Below, in pieces: positions 54,185-62,143 of a stretch of 64,000 nucleotides of DNA. The translations under genes were made by a program, and so were the position numbers. Origin of the DNA: JBDOQU01 sp039839375 (GTDB lineage Bacteria; Pseudomonadota; Alphaproteobacteria; DSM-16000; Inquilinaceae). The first letter of the stretch is position 1; every line of letters starts with the position of its first letter. The DNA lies in the NCBI RefSeq assembly GCF_039839375.1, contig NZ_JBDOQU010000003.1, positions 62,001 through 126,000 of the forward strand, given 5' to 3'. The notes beneath the pieces were generated by a model. The model searched no databases. It was not told the origin of the DNA and saw nothing but the letters and a program-made list of their open reading frames with translations.

Positions 54185-54526
54185 TCAGGTGTCCAGCGGA
54201 GCGTAGGCGCAGGTCAGCCCCTTGCCCATCCTGCCCTGCACGCGAACGCCTTCGGGCGTCTCATAGATCCACATGCCGTAGCCGTCCACGATCCGGTAGA
54301 TCCGGTATACCTTCGGGATCTCCAGCACCACCGCATTGTCGCGGAAGCAGGTGATCTTCCAGACATCCGGCGGCGGCGACTCGGCCGAATCGGGTTCCGG
54401 CGCGGGAGCGGGGACTGCCGCGGCGGATACGGGCTCCATCACTGGATCGGGCGCGGCGTCCGTCGTGCAGCCGCCGAGAATGCAGCCCGCCATCACCGCC
54501 CCCAGCCCCGCCGCGCGCATCCTCAT
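54185..54526 (-). CDS. Small predicted lipoprotein of unknown function
   Basis: About 113 residues with a lipoprotein signal (LGAVMAGCILGGC; lipobox LGGC) and a proline/alanine linker. The mature domain WKITCFRDNAVVLEIPKVYRIYRIVDGYGMWIYETPEGVRVQGRMGKGLTC has a cysteine pair. I do not recognise a family. The start is uncertain among ATGs at 54553, 54526 and 54520. The 171 bases between this gene and tolC carry no gene. Confidence 0.65.
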   Translation of the reverse strand: MRMRAAGLGAVMAGCILGGCTTDAAPDPVMEPVSAAAVPAPAPEPDSAESPPPDVWKITCFRDNAVVLEIPKVYRIYRIVDGYGMWIYETPEGVRVQGRMGKGLTCAYAPLDT

Positions 54527-54605
54527 TCGACCGTCTCCGCCTCTCATCCCCATGACGGACGGGAGGATGAAGCGTCCGGCGGCGGTCGGTCAACCGGGGC
54601 GGGGA

Positions 54606-55073
54606 TTATTCGGCCGGAGCCGCCCCGGCGGTTTCCAGATGGGAGGTGCAGTTCGGGCAGCGGACGGCCTTGATCGGAATCGAGGACATACAGAACTGGC
54701 AGGTCTTGGAGGTTTCGGCGGGCGGGGCCGCCGGCTTCTCGGTCATCTTCTTCAGCCGGTTGATCTGCTTGACCAGCAGGAACACGGCGAAGGCGATGAT
54801 CAGGAAGTTTATGATCGCCATCAGGAACAGGCCGTAATTGATCGTGGCTATTCCCGCTTCCTGCGCGGCGGCGACGCTGTCGACCGGTTGGTCGGTCAGG
54901 TTGATGAACAGGTTAGAGAAATCGACATTGCCCAGAAGCAGCCCGATCGGCGGCATCAGGATGTCGGCGACAAGGGATTTCGTGATCGCGCCGAACGCGG
55001 CGCCGATGATGATCCCGATCGCGAGGTCCATGACGTTTCCGCGCAGCGCGAAGTCCCGGAATTCCTTCAACAT
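54606..55073 (-). CDS. mscL: Large-conductance mechanosensitive channel MscL with C-terminal zinc ribbon
   Basis: Inner-membrane channel opening on osmotic downshock. The 155-residue product has the MscL N-terminus and pore helix (FRDFALRGNVMDLAIGIIIGAAFGAI), the IADxLMPP-like ILMPPIGLLLGNVDF and a second helix FLMAIINFLIIAFAVFLL. After the usual cytoplasmic bundle comes an extra segment with C125, C128, C139 and C142 (CQFC and CPNC), a probable zinc ribbon absent from enterobacterial MscL. Confidence 0.93.
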   Translation of the reverse strand: MLKEFRDFALRGNVMDLAIGIIIGAAFGAITKSLVADILMPPIGLLLGNVDFSNLFINLTDQPVDSVAAAQEAGIATINYGLFLMAIINFLIIAFAVFLLVKQINRLKKMTEKPAAPPAETSKTCQFCMSSIPIKAVRCPNCTSHLETAGAAPAE

Positions 55074-55197
55074 GGTGATTCCCCCGGATCCGTTGGTTGG
55101 CGTCGCCCAGCGACGAACGAATCATCCCATGGCGGCGGGGGCGCGACAAGCGCCGACAGGCTGGAGTCCAAACGCCGCCGCTGTTAGGATCGCCCGT

Positions 55198-55659
55198 ATG
55201 GAACAAATGACGAACGGAAGGCTGGACATGCCCGCCACCGCGCTGATAACGCGCGGGGTGCGACGATGGCTGGCGGCGCTCGGCATGGCGAGCGTGACGG
55301 AGTTCACGCTGAAGACCGGCCGCCGGGCGGACGTCATGGCCGTGGACGCGGCTGGGTGCCTGACCATCGTGGAGGTGAAAAGCTCCATCGCAGACTTCCG
55401 CGCCGACCGGAAGTGGCATGAATACGCGCCATTCTGCGACCGTTTTTATTTCGCGGTCGGCGAGACTTTTCCGGTCGACATACTGCCCGACGACAGCGGC
55501 ATCCTGGTCGCCGACGCCTATGGCGCGATCGTCCTGCGCGACGCGCCGGCGATGAAGATGGCCGGCGCCAGGCGGAAGGCGCTGACCCTCAGGCTCGCCA
55601 TGGTCGCCGGCGCGCGCCTTCATCTGGCGGAGGATCCGGGGCTGCCGCTGGCGGGCTGA
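55198..55659 (+). CDS. mmcB: MmcB family DNA repair protein
   Basis: A 153-residue protein of the alphaproteobacterial MmcB family (SOS-linked DNA repair, first described in Caulobacter). A PD-(D/E)XK-like core is seen: RADVMAVD (D45) and IVEVKSSIADFRADRKWHEY (E59, K61), then CDRFYFAVGETFP. The ATG at 55198 has TAGGA upstream. Divergent from mscL; yggT follows after 85 bases. Confidence 0.9.
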   Translation: MEQMTNGRLDMPATALITRGVRRWLAALGMASVTEFTLKTGRRADVMAVDAAGCLTIVEVKSSIADFRADRKWHEYAPFCDRFYFAVGETFPVDILPDDSGILVADAYGAIVLRDAPAMKMAGARRKALTLRLAMVAGARLHLAEDPGLPLAG

Positions 55660-55744
55660 CCGCCCGACGCCGCCGGCCGCTCTTGTCCGCCCGCACGCTA
55701 CGGGCTAGCTTCTTGGCCGTTTTCCGGTGCAACGGGTGGACGCG

Positions 55745-56032
55745 ATGCAGTCCTTGTTCTTCCTGATCGATTCGATCCTGGCTCTCTACTTCTGGATCAT
55801 CATCATTTCGGCGATCCTGAGCTGGCTGGTCGCGTTCAACGTCGTCAACACCAGCAACCGCATCGTCTATACGATCGGCGATGTGCTCTACCGCCTGACC
55901 GAGCCGGCGCTGCGGCCGATCCGGCGCTTCATGCCCAATCTGGGCGGCATCGATTTGTCGCCGGTCGTGCTGCTGCTGCTGATCGGTTTCGTGCGCAACC
56001 TGCTGCGCGAATACTGGTTCCGCCTGCTCTAA
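55745..56032 (+). CDS. YggT family membrane protein
   Basis: A 95-residue inner-membrane protein with two hydrophobic helices, ILALYFWIIIISAILSWLVAF and VVLLLLIGFVRNLL, and the family motif LTEPALRPIRRFMPNLGGIDLSPV between them. The function is not settled; YggT proteins are linked to cell division/SepF or to osmotic tolerance in different bacteria. The ATG at 55745 is used. Confidence 0.92.
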   Translation: MQSLFFLIDSILALYFWIIIISAILSWLVAFNVVNTSNRIVYTIGDVLYRLTEPALRPIRRFMPNLGGIDLSPVVLLLLIGFVRNLLREYWFRLL

Positions 56033-56072
56033 AGATTCCTTCTTCCGATCCGATTGTCCGGGAGGCGAAGCG

Positions 56073-57053
56073 ATGATCAAAGCTTACAGCCGTCGCGACG
56101 GGCGGGTCGTGGACCGGGACCTGTCGCCGGGGGACGAAGCGCCGGCCGACGCGATCTGGATCGATGCGCTGCACCCGTCGGAGGAGGAGCGGGCATACCT
56201 ATCCGACATCCTCTCCATCGACCTGCCGACCCGCGCGGACATGGAGGAGATCGAGGCCTCCAGCCGGATCTATGTCGAGGACGGCATCAGCTTCATGACC
56301 GCGCCGATCGTGGCGAAGGCCGATTCGGGCCGGCCGGAACTGGGCGCGATGACCTTCGTCCTGACGCCGCGCCTGCTGGTGACGCTGCGCTTCGTCGATC
56401 CCAAGAGCATCCCGATCTTCGTCCAGCGGCTGCAGCGCCAGCCGGATCTGTGCGACAACGCCCACGAAACGCTCGTCAGCCTGCTGGAAACGGTGGTCGA
56501 CCGCTGCGCCGATGTCGTCGAACTGATCGCCAAGAGGCTGGAGAGCCTGTCGGAGCGGATCTTCCGCGCCGACGCCGCTTCCCCGCGCCGGCACCCGGAG
56601 GCGGAACTCCACGATGTGATGCGCGTCATTGGCCGGTCGGGGGAACTGATGGGCAAGATGCGCGACAGCCTGGCCGGGCTGGAGCGGATCGCCGCCTACC
56701 TGTCCAGCACCGAAACAGTGCAGGGGATGAAGGATGTCCGGGTGCGCCTGAAGACCGTGCAGCGCGACCTGCGCTCCCTTTCCGAACATTCGAACTTCCA
56801 GTCCCAGCGGATATCGTTCCTGCTCGACGCGACGCTCGGCGTCATCAATATCGAACAGACGGCGATCATCAAGATCTTCTCCGTCGCCGCCGTCGCCTTC
56901 CTGCCGCCGACCCTGATCGCCAGCATCTACGGTATGAATTTCGACCTCATGCCGGAACTGTCCTGGCCGTTCGGCTACCCGATGGCGCTGGCGCTGATGC
57001 TGGCGTCCGCCGTCCTGCCCCTGTGGTTCTTCCGCCGCCGGGGCTGGCTCTGA
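56073..57053 (+). CDS. CorA family divalent metal transporter
   Basis: A 326-residue CorA/ZntB-type channel with a long cytoplasmic alpha/beta domain, then a membrane hairpin containing the pore-entry motif YGMNF (G287-M288-N289) between two helices. N-terminal IDALHPSEEERAYLSDILSIDLPTRADMEEIEASSRIY and VSLLETVVDRCADVVELIAKRLESL support the family. Likely imports or exports Mg, Co, Ni or Zn. NnrU overlaps the stop codon (TGATG). Confidence 0.9.
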   Translation: MIKAYSRRDGRVVDRDLSPGDEAPADAIWIDALHPSEEERAYLSDILSIDLPTRADMEEIEASSRIYVEDGISFMTAPIVAKADSGRPELGAMTFVLTPRLLVTLRFVDPKSIPIFVQRLQRQPDLCDNAHETLVSLLETVVDRCADVVELIAKRLESLSERIFRADAASPRRHPEAELHDVMRVIGRSGELMGKMRDSLAGLERIAAYLSSTETVQGMKDVRVRLKTVQRDLRSLSEHSNFQSQRISFLLDATLGVINIEQTAIIKIFSVAAVAFLPPTLIASIYGMNFDLMPELSWPFGYPMALALMLASAVLPLWFFRRRGWL

Positions 57054-57757
57054 TGACCGGCGCGACCCTCAACCTCGCCGTCGCCGGACTGGCGCTGCTG
57101 GCGGTGCATTTCGGCCTGTCGAGCACCGGCCTTCGCGAACGGCTGGCGGAGCGGCTGGGGGAAAGCGCCTATCTCGGCCTCTATTCCCTGATCGCCGCGG
57201 CGCAGTTCGTCTGGCTGATCTGGGCCTATGTGACGGCGTCGCCGGGCGTGCTCCTCTGGTCGGCTTACCCGTGGGGGAACTATCTGACGATCGTCCTCAT
57301 GCCGCTGTCGCTCGTCCTGCTGGTCGGCGGCGTCACGATGCGGAACCCCACCGCCGTCGGCGGGCACGGCCAGCTTGACGATCCGGTGCCGGCCCGCGGC
57401 GTCCTGCGCATCACGCGCAATCCGGTCATGTGGGGCATCGGCCTCTGGGCGCTGGGCCATCTGATCGCCAATGGCGACGCGGCATCGGTGCTGTTCTTCG
57501 GGACGCTCGCGGTCCTGGCGCTTCTGGGATCGATGCTGATCGACCTGAAGCACCGGACCCGGAAGGGCGCCACGTTCGCCTCCTTCGAACTCGCGACCTC
57601 GAACCTGCCGTTCGTGGCCATGATGCAGGGCCGTCAGAGCCTGGGCAGGGCGATGAAGGAATTCGGCGCGGCGCGGCTGGCGCTGGTGGTCGTCCTCTAT
57701 GCCCTGCTGCTTCACGGCCACGCATGGCTGCTCGGGGTTTCCCCCATACCGGGCTGA
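57053..57757 (+). CDS. nnrU: NnrU family membrane protein
   Basis: A 234-residue integral membrane protein, about six or seven helices, with the NnrU/isoprenylcysteine-methyltransferase-like core GVLRITRNPVMWGIGLWALGHLIANGDAASVLFFGTLAVLALLGSMLIDLKHR. NnrU is named from denitrification loci but is widespread in alphaproteobacteria without it; no nir/nor genes are here. The ATG overlaps the corA stop by one base. Confidence 0.88.
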   Translation: MTGATLNLAVAGLALLAVHFGLSSTGLRERLAERLGESAYLGLYSLIAAAQFVWLIWAYVTASPGVLLWSAYPWGNYLTIVLMPLSLVLLVGGVTMRNPTAVGGHGQLDDPVPARGVLRITRNPVMWGIGLWALGHLIANGDAASVLFFGTLAVLALLGSMLIDLKHRTRKGATFASFELATSNLPFVAMMQGRQSLGRAMKEFGAARLALVVVLYALLLHGHAWLLGVSPIPG

Positions 57758-57761
57758 GGGG

Positions 57762-58814
57762 TCAGAGGAAGGTCTCCTCAAGGTCGATCGTCGTCTCCAC
57801 CCCGATGCCGGCGCGGTTCGCCGCCAGCCAGCCATCCGCCGCGGCGCGGCCCCATTCTCTCAACTGCGTCAGGAATGCCCAGTCCGCGTTCAGCTTGCTG
57901 GCGACGCCAAGCCCCGCCATGCCGGTCTCGTCGCCGATCATGTGCAGATTGACGTATTTGTAGTCCGTGGGCGGAAGCTGCGCGCGGCGCATCAGCTTCT
58001 GGACGAAGGCGATCGCGCGGACCTCGCGCATCAGCGTGGAGTTGAAGCTGATCTCGTTCACCCGGTTGGCGATGTCGGCCGCCGACTTGGGGATCTCGTC
58101 GCGTGTCAGCGGGTTGATCTGGACGATCGCGATGTCGGGGCTGCGGCAATTGTAGATCAGCGGGTAAAGGGCGGGATTGCCCATATAGCCGCCATCCCAA
58201 TAGGCCTCCCCGTCGATCTCCACCGCCCGATAGACCGTCGGCAGGCAGGCCGATGCCAGCAGAGCGTCGATGGAAAGGTCGCCGTCGGCGAATATGCGCG
58301 CCTTGCCCGTGCGGACATTGGTCGCGCAGACGAACAGCTTGATTCTGCGGCAAGCCCGTAGCTCGCCCTCATCGATCACCCGCTCCAGCACGTCGCGCAA
58401 CGGGTTAAAATCCATCGGGTTGAACTGATAGGGGGAGACGGCGCGCGTCAGCGCGTCGAAGAACTGGAAGGCGGGCGAATAATCCAGGTTCCAGGGATTG
58501 CCGACCAGCCCGTCGAACAGGCCGCGCTGGAGCGGGCTGAACCGCCCGGCGTCGGAAACGGCGCGCCAGAATTCCTCCAGCATCGCCTTCGCGCCGGCGG
58601 GACCGTCCCGCTCATAGCCGATCGCCAGCATCGCGGCGTTCATCGCCCCGGCGCTGGTGCCGCTGATGCCTTCGAGGGTCAGCCCGTCCTCGTCCAGCAG
58701 CCGGTCCAGCACGCCCCAGGTGAAGGCGCCGTGCGCGCCGCCGCCCTGGAGCGCGAGGTTGAGGGTCTTCGCTTCCTCGCGCCGGTCCTTTGGCCGGTTC
58801 TTTTGGCGGGCCAT
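57762..58814 (-). CDS. Patatin-like phospholipase
   Basis: A 350-residue cytoplasmic lipid acyl hydrolase: oxyanion loop GGGAHG (24-29), nucleophile GTSAG (S54) and catalytic D208 in DGG. No signal peptide. The large C-terminal region (220-350) is typical of patatin-like proteins near polyhydroxyalkanoate or lipid genes, though none are adjacent. It lies 22 bases downstream of argG on the same strand and ends 4 bases from the convergent nnrU. Confidence 0.92.
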   Translation of the reverse strand: MARQKNRPKDRREEAKTLNLALQGGGAHGAFTWGVLDRLLDEDGLTLEGISGTSAGAMNAAMLAIGYERDGPAGAKAMLEEFWRAVSDAGRFSPLQRGLFDGLVGNPWNLDYSPAFQFFDALTRAVSPYQFNPMDFNPLRDVLERVIDEGELRACRRIKLFVCATNVRTGKARIFADGDLSIDALLASACLPTVYRAVEIDGEAYWDGGYMGNPALYPLIYNCRSPDIAIVQINPLTRDEIPKSAADIANRVNEISFNSTLMREVRAIAFVQKLMRRAQLPPTDYKYVNLHMIGDETGMAGLGVASKLNADWAFLTQLREWGRAAADGWLAANRAGIGVETTIDLEETFL

Positions 58815-58836
58815 GCCGCCGCCCTTCGCGGCCGGG

Positions 58837-60051
58837 CTACTTCCCGGCCATCGCCCCCAGCCGCAGGCGCAGCGCGTTCAGCTTGATGAAGCCTTCGGCG
58901 TCGCGCTGGTCGTAGACCTCGTCTTCCTCGAAGGTCACGTAGTCCAGGCGGTAGAGGCTGTTCGGGCTCTTGCGGCCTACGACGGTGACGGAGCCCTTGT
59001 AGAGCTTCAGCCGGACGATCCCCGTCACCTTCTCCTGGGTCTTGTCGATCAGCGCCTGGAGGGCCTCCCGCTCCGGCGCGAACCAGAAGCCGTTATAGAT
59101 CAGCTCCGCATAGCGGGGCATCAGCTCGTCCTTCAGGTGCCCCGCGGCGCGATCCAGCGTGATCGATTCCATGGCGCGATGGGCGGTCAGCAGGATCGTA
59201 CCGCCCGGCGTCTCGTAGACGCCCCGGCTCTTCATGCCGACGAACCGGTTCTCCACCAGATCCAGCCGTCCGACGCCATGCTGGCCCGCCAGTTCGTTGA
59301 GGCGGGTCAGCAGCGCCGCCGGCGACAGCTTCTTGCCGTCGATCGCGACCGGGTCGCCGCCCGCGAACTCCACCTCCACATAGGCCGGCTTGTCCGGTGC
59401 ATCCTCAGGCGCGACCGTGCGGGTGAACATGTCCTCCGGCGGCTCCTCCCAGGGGTCCTCCAGGATGCGGCCTTCATAGGAGATGTGCAGCAGGTTGGCG
59501 TCGGTGGAGTAGGGCGGTTCCCCGCGCTTGCTGGTGGCGATCGGGATCTGCCGCTCCTCGGCATAGGCCAGCAGCTTGGTGCGGCTGTTCAGATCCCATT
59601 CCCGCCAGGGCGCGATGATCTTGATATGCGGGTTCAGCGCATAGGCCCCCAGCTCGAACCGCACCTGGTCGTTGCCCTTGCCGGTCGCGCCGTGGGAAAC
59701 GGCGTCGGCCCCCGTCTCCGCCGCGATCTCCACCAGATGCTTGGAGATGAGGGGCCGGGCGATGGAGGTACCCAGAAGGTAGGTGCCCTCATAGAGCGTA
59801 TTCGCCCGGAACATCGGGAAGACGAAGTCGCGCACGAACTCCTCCCGCAAATCGCGGATGAAGATGTGCTCGGGCTTGACGCCCATCATCTCCGCTTTCT
59901 TGCGCGCCGGCTCCACCTCCTCGCCCTGGCCCAGATCGGCGGTGAAGGTGATGACCTCGCATCGGTAGGTGTCCTGAAGCCACCGAAGGATGACGGAGGT
60001 ATCGAGCCCTCCCGAATAGGCCAGGACGACGCGCTTGATCTCACCGCTCAT
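58837..60051 (-). CDS. argG: Argininosuccinate synthase ArgG
   Basis: Penultimate enzyme of arginine biosynthesis, joining citrulline and aspartate with ATP. 404 residues, the usual type I length. ATP-binding AYSGGLDTS (11-19), DAVSHGATGKGNDQVRFE, and IPIATSKRGEPPYSTDANLLHISYEG are present. The ATG at 60051 gives the standard N-terminus; the frame is open to 60096. 135 bases of non-coding DNA precede it. Confidence 0.97.
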   Translation of the reverse strand: MSGEIKRVVLAYSGGLDTSVILRWLQDTYRCEVITFTADLGQGEEVEPARKKAEMMGVKPEHIFIRDLREEFVRDFVFPMFRANTLYEGTYLLGTSIARPLISKHLVEIAAETGADAVSHGATGKGNDQVRFELGAYALNPHIKIIAPWREWDLNSRTKLLAYAEERQIPIATSKRGEPPYSTDANLLHISYEGRILEDPWEEPPEDMFTRTVAPEDAPDKPAYVEVEFAGGDPVAIDGKKLSPAALLTRLNELAGQHGVGRLDLVENRFVGMKSRGVYETPGGTILLTAHRAMESITLDRAAGHLKDELMPRYAELIYNGFWFAPEREALQALIDKTQEKVTGIVRLKLYKGSVTVVGRKSPNSLYRLDYVTFEEDEVYDQRDAEGFIKLNALRLRLGAMAGK

Positions 60052-60186
60052 GGACAGCACTTTCCGGATTCTGATGGGCAAAAAACGGCGGCACATTAGG
60101 GCCTGGGCCGGTCCGCATCAAGGCTGGCGCGCCAAGGCGGGAGCGGGCAGAATCAGCGGCCCGGCAATCCGATCCCAGGGAACCCG

Positions 60187-60951
60187 ATGCTCCGCCCCCT
60201 CTTCCGCGCCCTGCTGATCCTTGTCATGGCGACCGGCGCGGCGCTCGCCCAGCCGATCACGATGGATTCCTTCATCGCCGGCTATTACCGGTCGCCCGAC
60301 CCGGCGGAAGCGGTCGACAGGCTGGCGGCGCTCGATTTCGACAGCTATCTCCCGACCGACGATGCGGCCCGGCGCGAACATGGAATCGTGCTGCTTTCCA
60401 CCTTCTACGCCCATGTGCTGCACAAAGCGCCGGATGCGGCCGACAGGCTGATCGGTCGAACGATTTCGGCGGAGGATCCGGAGAAAGCGCTGGTAGCCGC
60501 CATCGCCATCGCGCGATCCGGCATGTCCGGTTCGGCGGTCGCGCTCGACCGGCTTGCCCGTGCGGGCGCGCTGCCGGATGGCGTCTGGGAAGGGATAAGG
60601 GCGATGCAGCCCTACCCGTTCCCGACGATGGACCCGCGCACCCATCCGGAACTGGACGTGATGTGGATGTCCTTCTTCGCCACCGGCGATGCGCTCTATG
60701 TGGAGCGGGTGGCCGGGCGGCTGGCGGCCCTGGACGAGGCGGAGCTGGCGGCGGGTGAGGTGACGGCCGTGCCGGGAGAGAATCCGCTGATCGACACGGT
60801 CGCGGCCGTCGGCGCCTATTGGTCGCTGGAGGCGAACGCCCGCCAGGACGATAGCGTGCTGTCGATCCTGCGGCGAATCGCGGAGGAGCGGTCCGACAAG
60901 GTTGGCCGTATCGCCGGCATGATCGTGGAGGAGGTCAGCGCGGGTCGGTAG
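60187..60951 (+). CDS. Secreted helical-repeat protein of unknown function
   Basis: A 254-residue protein with a Sec signal peptide (1-21, cleavage after ALA). The mature part is almost all alpha-helical with TPR-like or HEAT-like pairs (DFDSYLPTDDAARREHGIVLLSTFYAHVLHKAP; EKALVAAIAIARSGMSGSAVALDRLARAG; DEAELAAGEVTAVPG). Related alphaproteobacterial proteins of unknown role have the same layout. It converges with the small membrane gene on its right, overlapping it by 17 bases. Confidence 0.75.
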   Translation: MLRPLFRALLILVMATGAALAQPITMDSFIAGYYRSPDPAEAVDRLAALDFDSYLPTDDAARREHGIVLLSTFYAHVLHKAPDAADRLIGRTISAEDPEKALVAAIAIARSGMSGSAVALDRLARAGALPDGVWEGIRAMQPYPFPTMDPRTHPELDVMWMSFFATGDALYVERVAGRLAALDEAELAAGEVTAVPGENPLIDTVAAVGAYWSLEANARQDDSVLSILRRIAEERSDKVGRIAGMIVEEVSAGR

Positions 60952-61183
60952 CGTCGCCGGCCTTCTCCGTGCCCGGCCAGCGGACATAGGCCAGCACCCA
61001 GAGCGCGACCACGCCCGCATAGGGGATGAGAAAGACGAAGACCCAGAGCGGCGACCGTCCCGCGCGCAGGAAGACGATCCCGAAGATGCAGAGCGTGTAG
61101 GTGATCGCCACCGAGATGATGAGGTGGCTCAGCCACGGCGCCATGTCGCTGAAGAAATAGAGCATCTCTCCGAAGGACTGCAT
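60935..61183 (-). CDS. Small membrane protein (phospholipase D-nuclease N-terminal-like)
   Basis: An 82-residue protein with two helices, LIISVAITYTLCIFGIVFL and LWVFVFLIPYAGVVALWVLAYVRWP. The PLDc_N-like pattern of two helices ending in an RWP-type motif is shared with the gene immediately upstream. Function unknown. Confidence 0.65.
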   Translation of the reverse strand: MQSFGEMLYFFSDMAPWLSHLIISVAITYTLCIFGIVFLRAGRSPLWVFVFLIPYAGVVALWVLAYVRWPGTEKAGDATDPR

Positions 61184-61184
61184 C

Positions 61185-61430
61185 TCAGCGTCTCCGCCGG
61201 GGGCGTGCGGGAGCGGCCGGCCGATTGGGCCAGCGCTGGAAGACCAGCGCCGATCCGATCAGCGCCGGGCCCAGCACCGGGACCGCGATCAGCACCGCCC
61301 ATGCCGGGGCGAGCCCCGCCCGTTTCAGGATGCGCGCCAGCGGCCACAGGGCGGCCGCCGCCATGATGAAGTGGATCGTCAGCGGGTCGCGATACCAGGC
61401 GATCGCGCCGGCGGCCAAGTCGGTTTCCAT
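61185..61430 (-). CDS. Small membrane protein, similar in layout to its neighbour
   Basis: An 81-residue protein with two helices (PLTIHFIMAAAALWPLARIL; AWAVLIAVPVLGPALIGSALVFQRWP) and an arginine-rich tail. The second helix and terminal RWP resemble the downstream gene, so the two are probably diverged paralogues. Their spacing is 1 base, suggesting coupled translation and a joint membrane complex. Confidence 0.65.
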   Translation of the reverse strand: METDLAAGAIAWYRDPLTIHFIMAAAALWPLARILKRAGLAPAWAVLIAVPVLGPALIGSALVFQRWPNRPAAPARPRRRR

Positions 61431-61505
61431 TTCGGATGTATATTCAGAAGTTCAGAGGATTGCCGGCACCCTAGCCCCTGTCCCGCCTCAAGTCTCCCAG
61501 GATTT

Positions 61506-61535
61506 CCTCATGCCTTCCGTGCATGAGGTTTCTTT
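61506..61535 (+). terminator. Hairpin followed by T-run on the plus strand
   Basis: Perfect 8-base arms (61506-61513, 61521-61528) around a 7-base loop, followed by TTTCTTTA. The shape is a plus-strand intrinsic terminator, yet no plus-strand gene lies just upstream (the nearest ends at 60951, across two minus-strand genes). It may belong to the adjacent repeat element. Confidence 0.4.
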
Positions 61536-61542
61536 ATTGGTC

Positions 61543-61563
61543 ATTCCGGACTTGATCCGGAAT
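61543..61563. repeat. Dispersed palindromic repeat ATTCCGGA-CTTGA-TCCGGAAT
   Basis: Same element as 15468-15488 but with the loop complemented, so in inverted orientation. Flanked by GGTC and CCATGG as are the other copies. Confidence 0.75.
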
Positions 61564-61634
61564 CCATGGGCCGTGGCCGCTTCGCCGTCGGTGCAAGAGA
61601 GGCCACGGTTCCGGCCGGCATCGATGCCGCATGG

Positions 61635-61655
61635 ATGCCGGATCAAGTCCGGCAT
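61635..61655. repeat. Dispersed palindromic repeat ATGCCGGA-TCAAG-TCCGGCAT
   Basis: A variant of the same palindrome with a T-to-G change compensated on the other arm, so that pairing is kept. It lies 71 bases from the copy at 61543, and the pair faces each other in the 243-base gap upstream of osmC, which holds no gene. Confidence 0.75.
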
Positions 61656-61673
61656 GACGGTTTCGAGGGGCCC

Positions 61674-62099
61674 TCAGGCCAGCTTCGCCCTTAGCTGGAT
61701 GTCGACGCCGGCGAGAGCCTTCGACACCGGGCAGTTCTGCTTCGCCACGTCGGCCAGTTCCTGGAACTTGGCGTTCTCGATGCCGTCCACCGCGCTTTCG
61801 TTCTCCAGCTCGATCCGGGTGATGGCGAATCCGCCATCCTTCGATTCCAGATGCACCTTGGCGGTGGTGTGGATGCGTTTGGGCTTGAAGCCCTCATTGC
61901 CGAGGATCAGCGAGAACGCCATGGAGAAGCACCCGGCATGGGCGGCGCCGATCAGCTCTTCCGGATTGGTGCCGGGGCCGCTCTCGAAGCGGGATTTGAA
62001 GCCGTACTCGCCCTTGTAGGCGCCCGATCCCAGCGCCATCGTGCCGGAGCCGTCCTTGAGGCCGCCGGTCCATTCGGCGGTCGCCGTGCGCGTGGTCAT
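61674..62099 (-). CDS. OsmC family peroxiredoxin-like protein
   Basis: A 141-residue OsmC/Ohr-superfamily thiol peroxidase with the two catalytic cysteines C57 (AGCFSM) and C123 (QNCPVSKAL), the conserved R37 and an E48. It reduces organic peroxides in the cytoplasm. The OsmC subgroup (rather than Ohr) is supported by FSLILGNEGFKPKRIHTTAKVHLE. Monocistronic; the 3' side carries the palindromic repeats. Confidence 0.93.
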   Translation of the reverse strand: MTTRTATAEWTGGLKDGSGTMALGSGAYKGEYGFKSRFESGPGTNPEELIGAAHAGCFSMAFSLILGNEGFKPKRIHTTAKVHLESKDGGFAITRIELENESAVDGIENAKFQELADVAKQNCPVSKALAGVDIQLRAKLA

Positions 62100-62143
62100 C
62101 TCTCTATCTCCCTGTTGCGGTCGGATCTACAACACACGACAGG

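Noticed and set aside
57053..57757. Denitrification locus suggested by nnrU
   Set aside because: No nir, nor, nos or nnrS genes nearby; NnrU occurs widely without denitrification.
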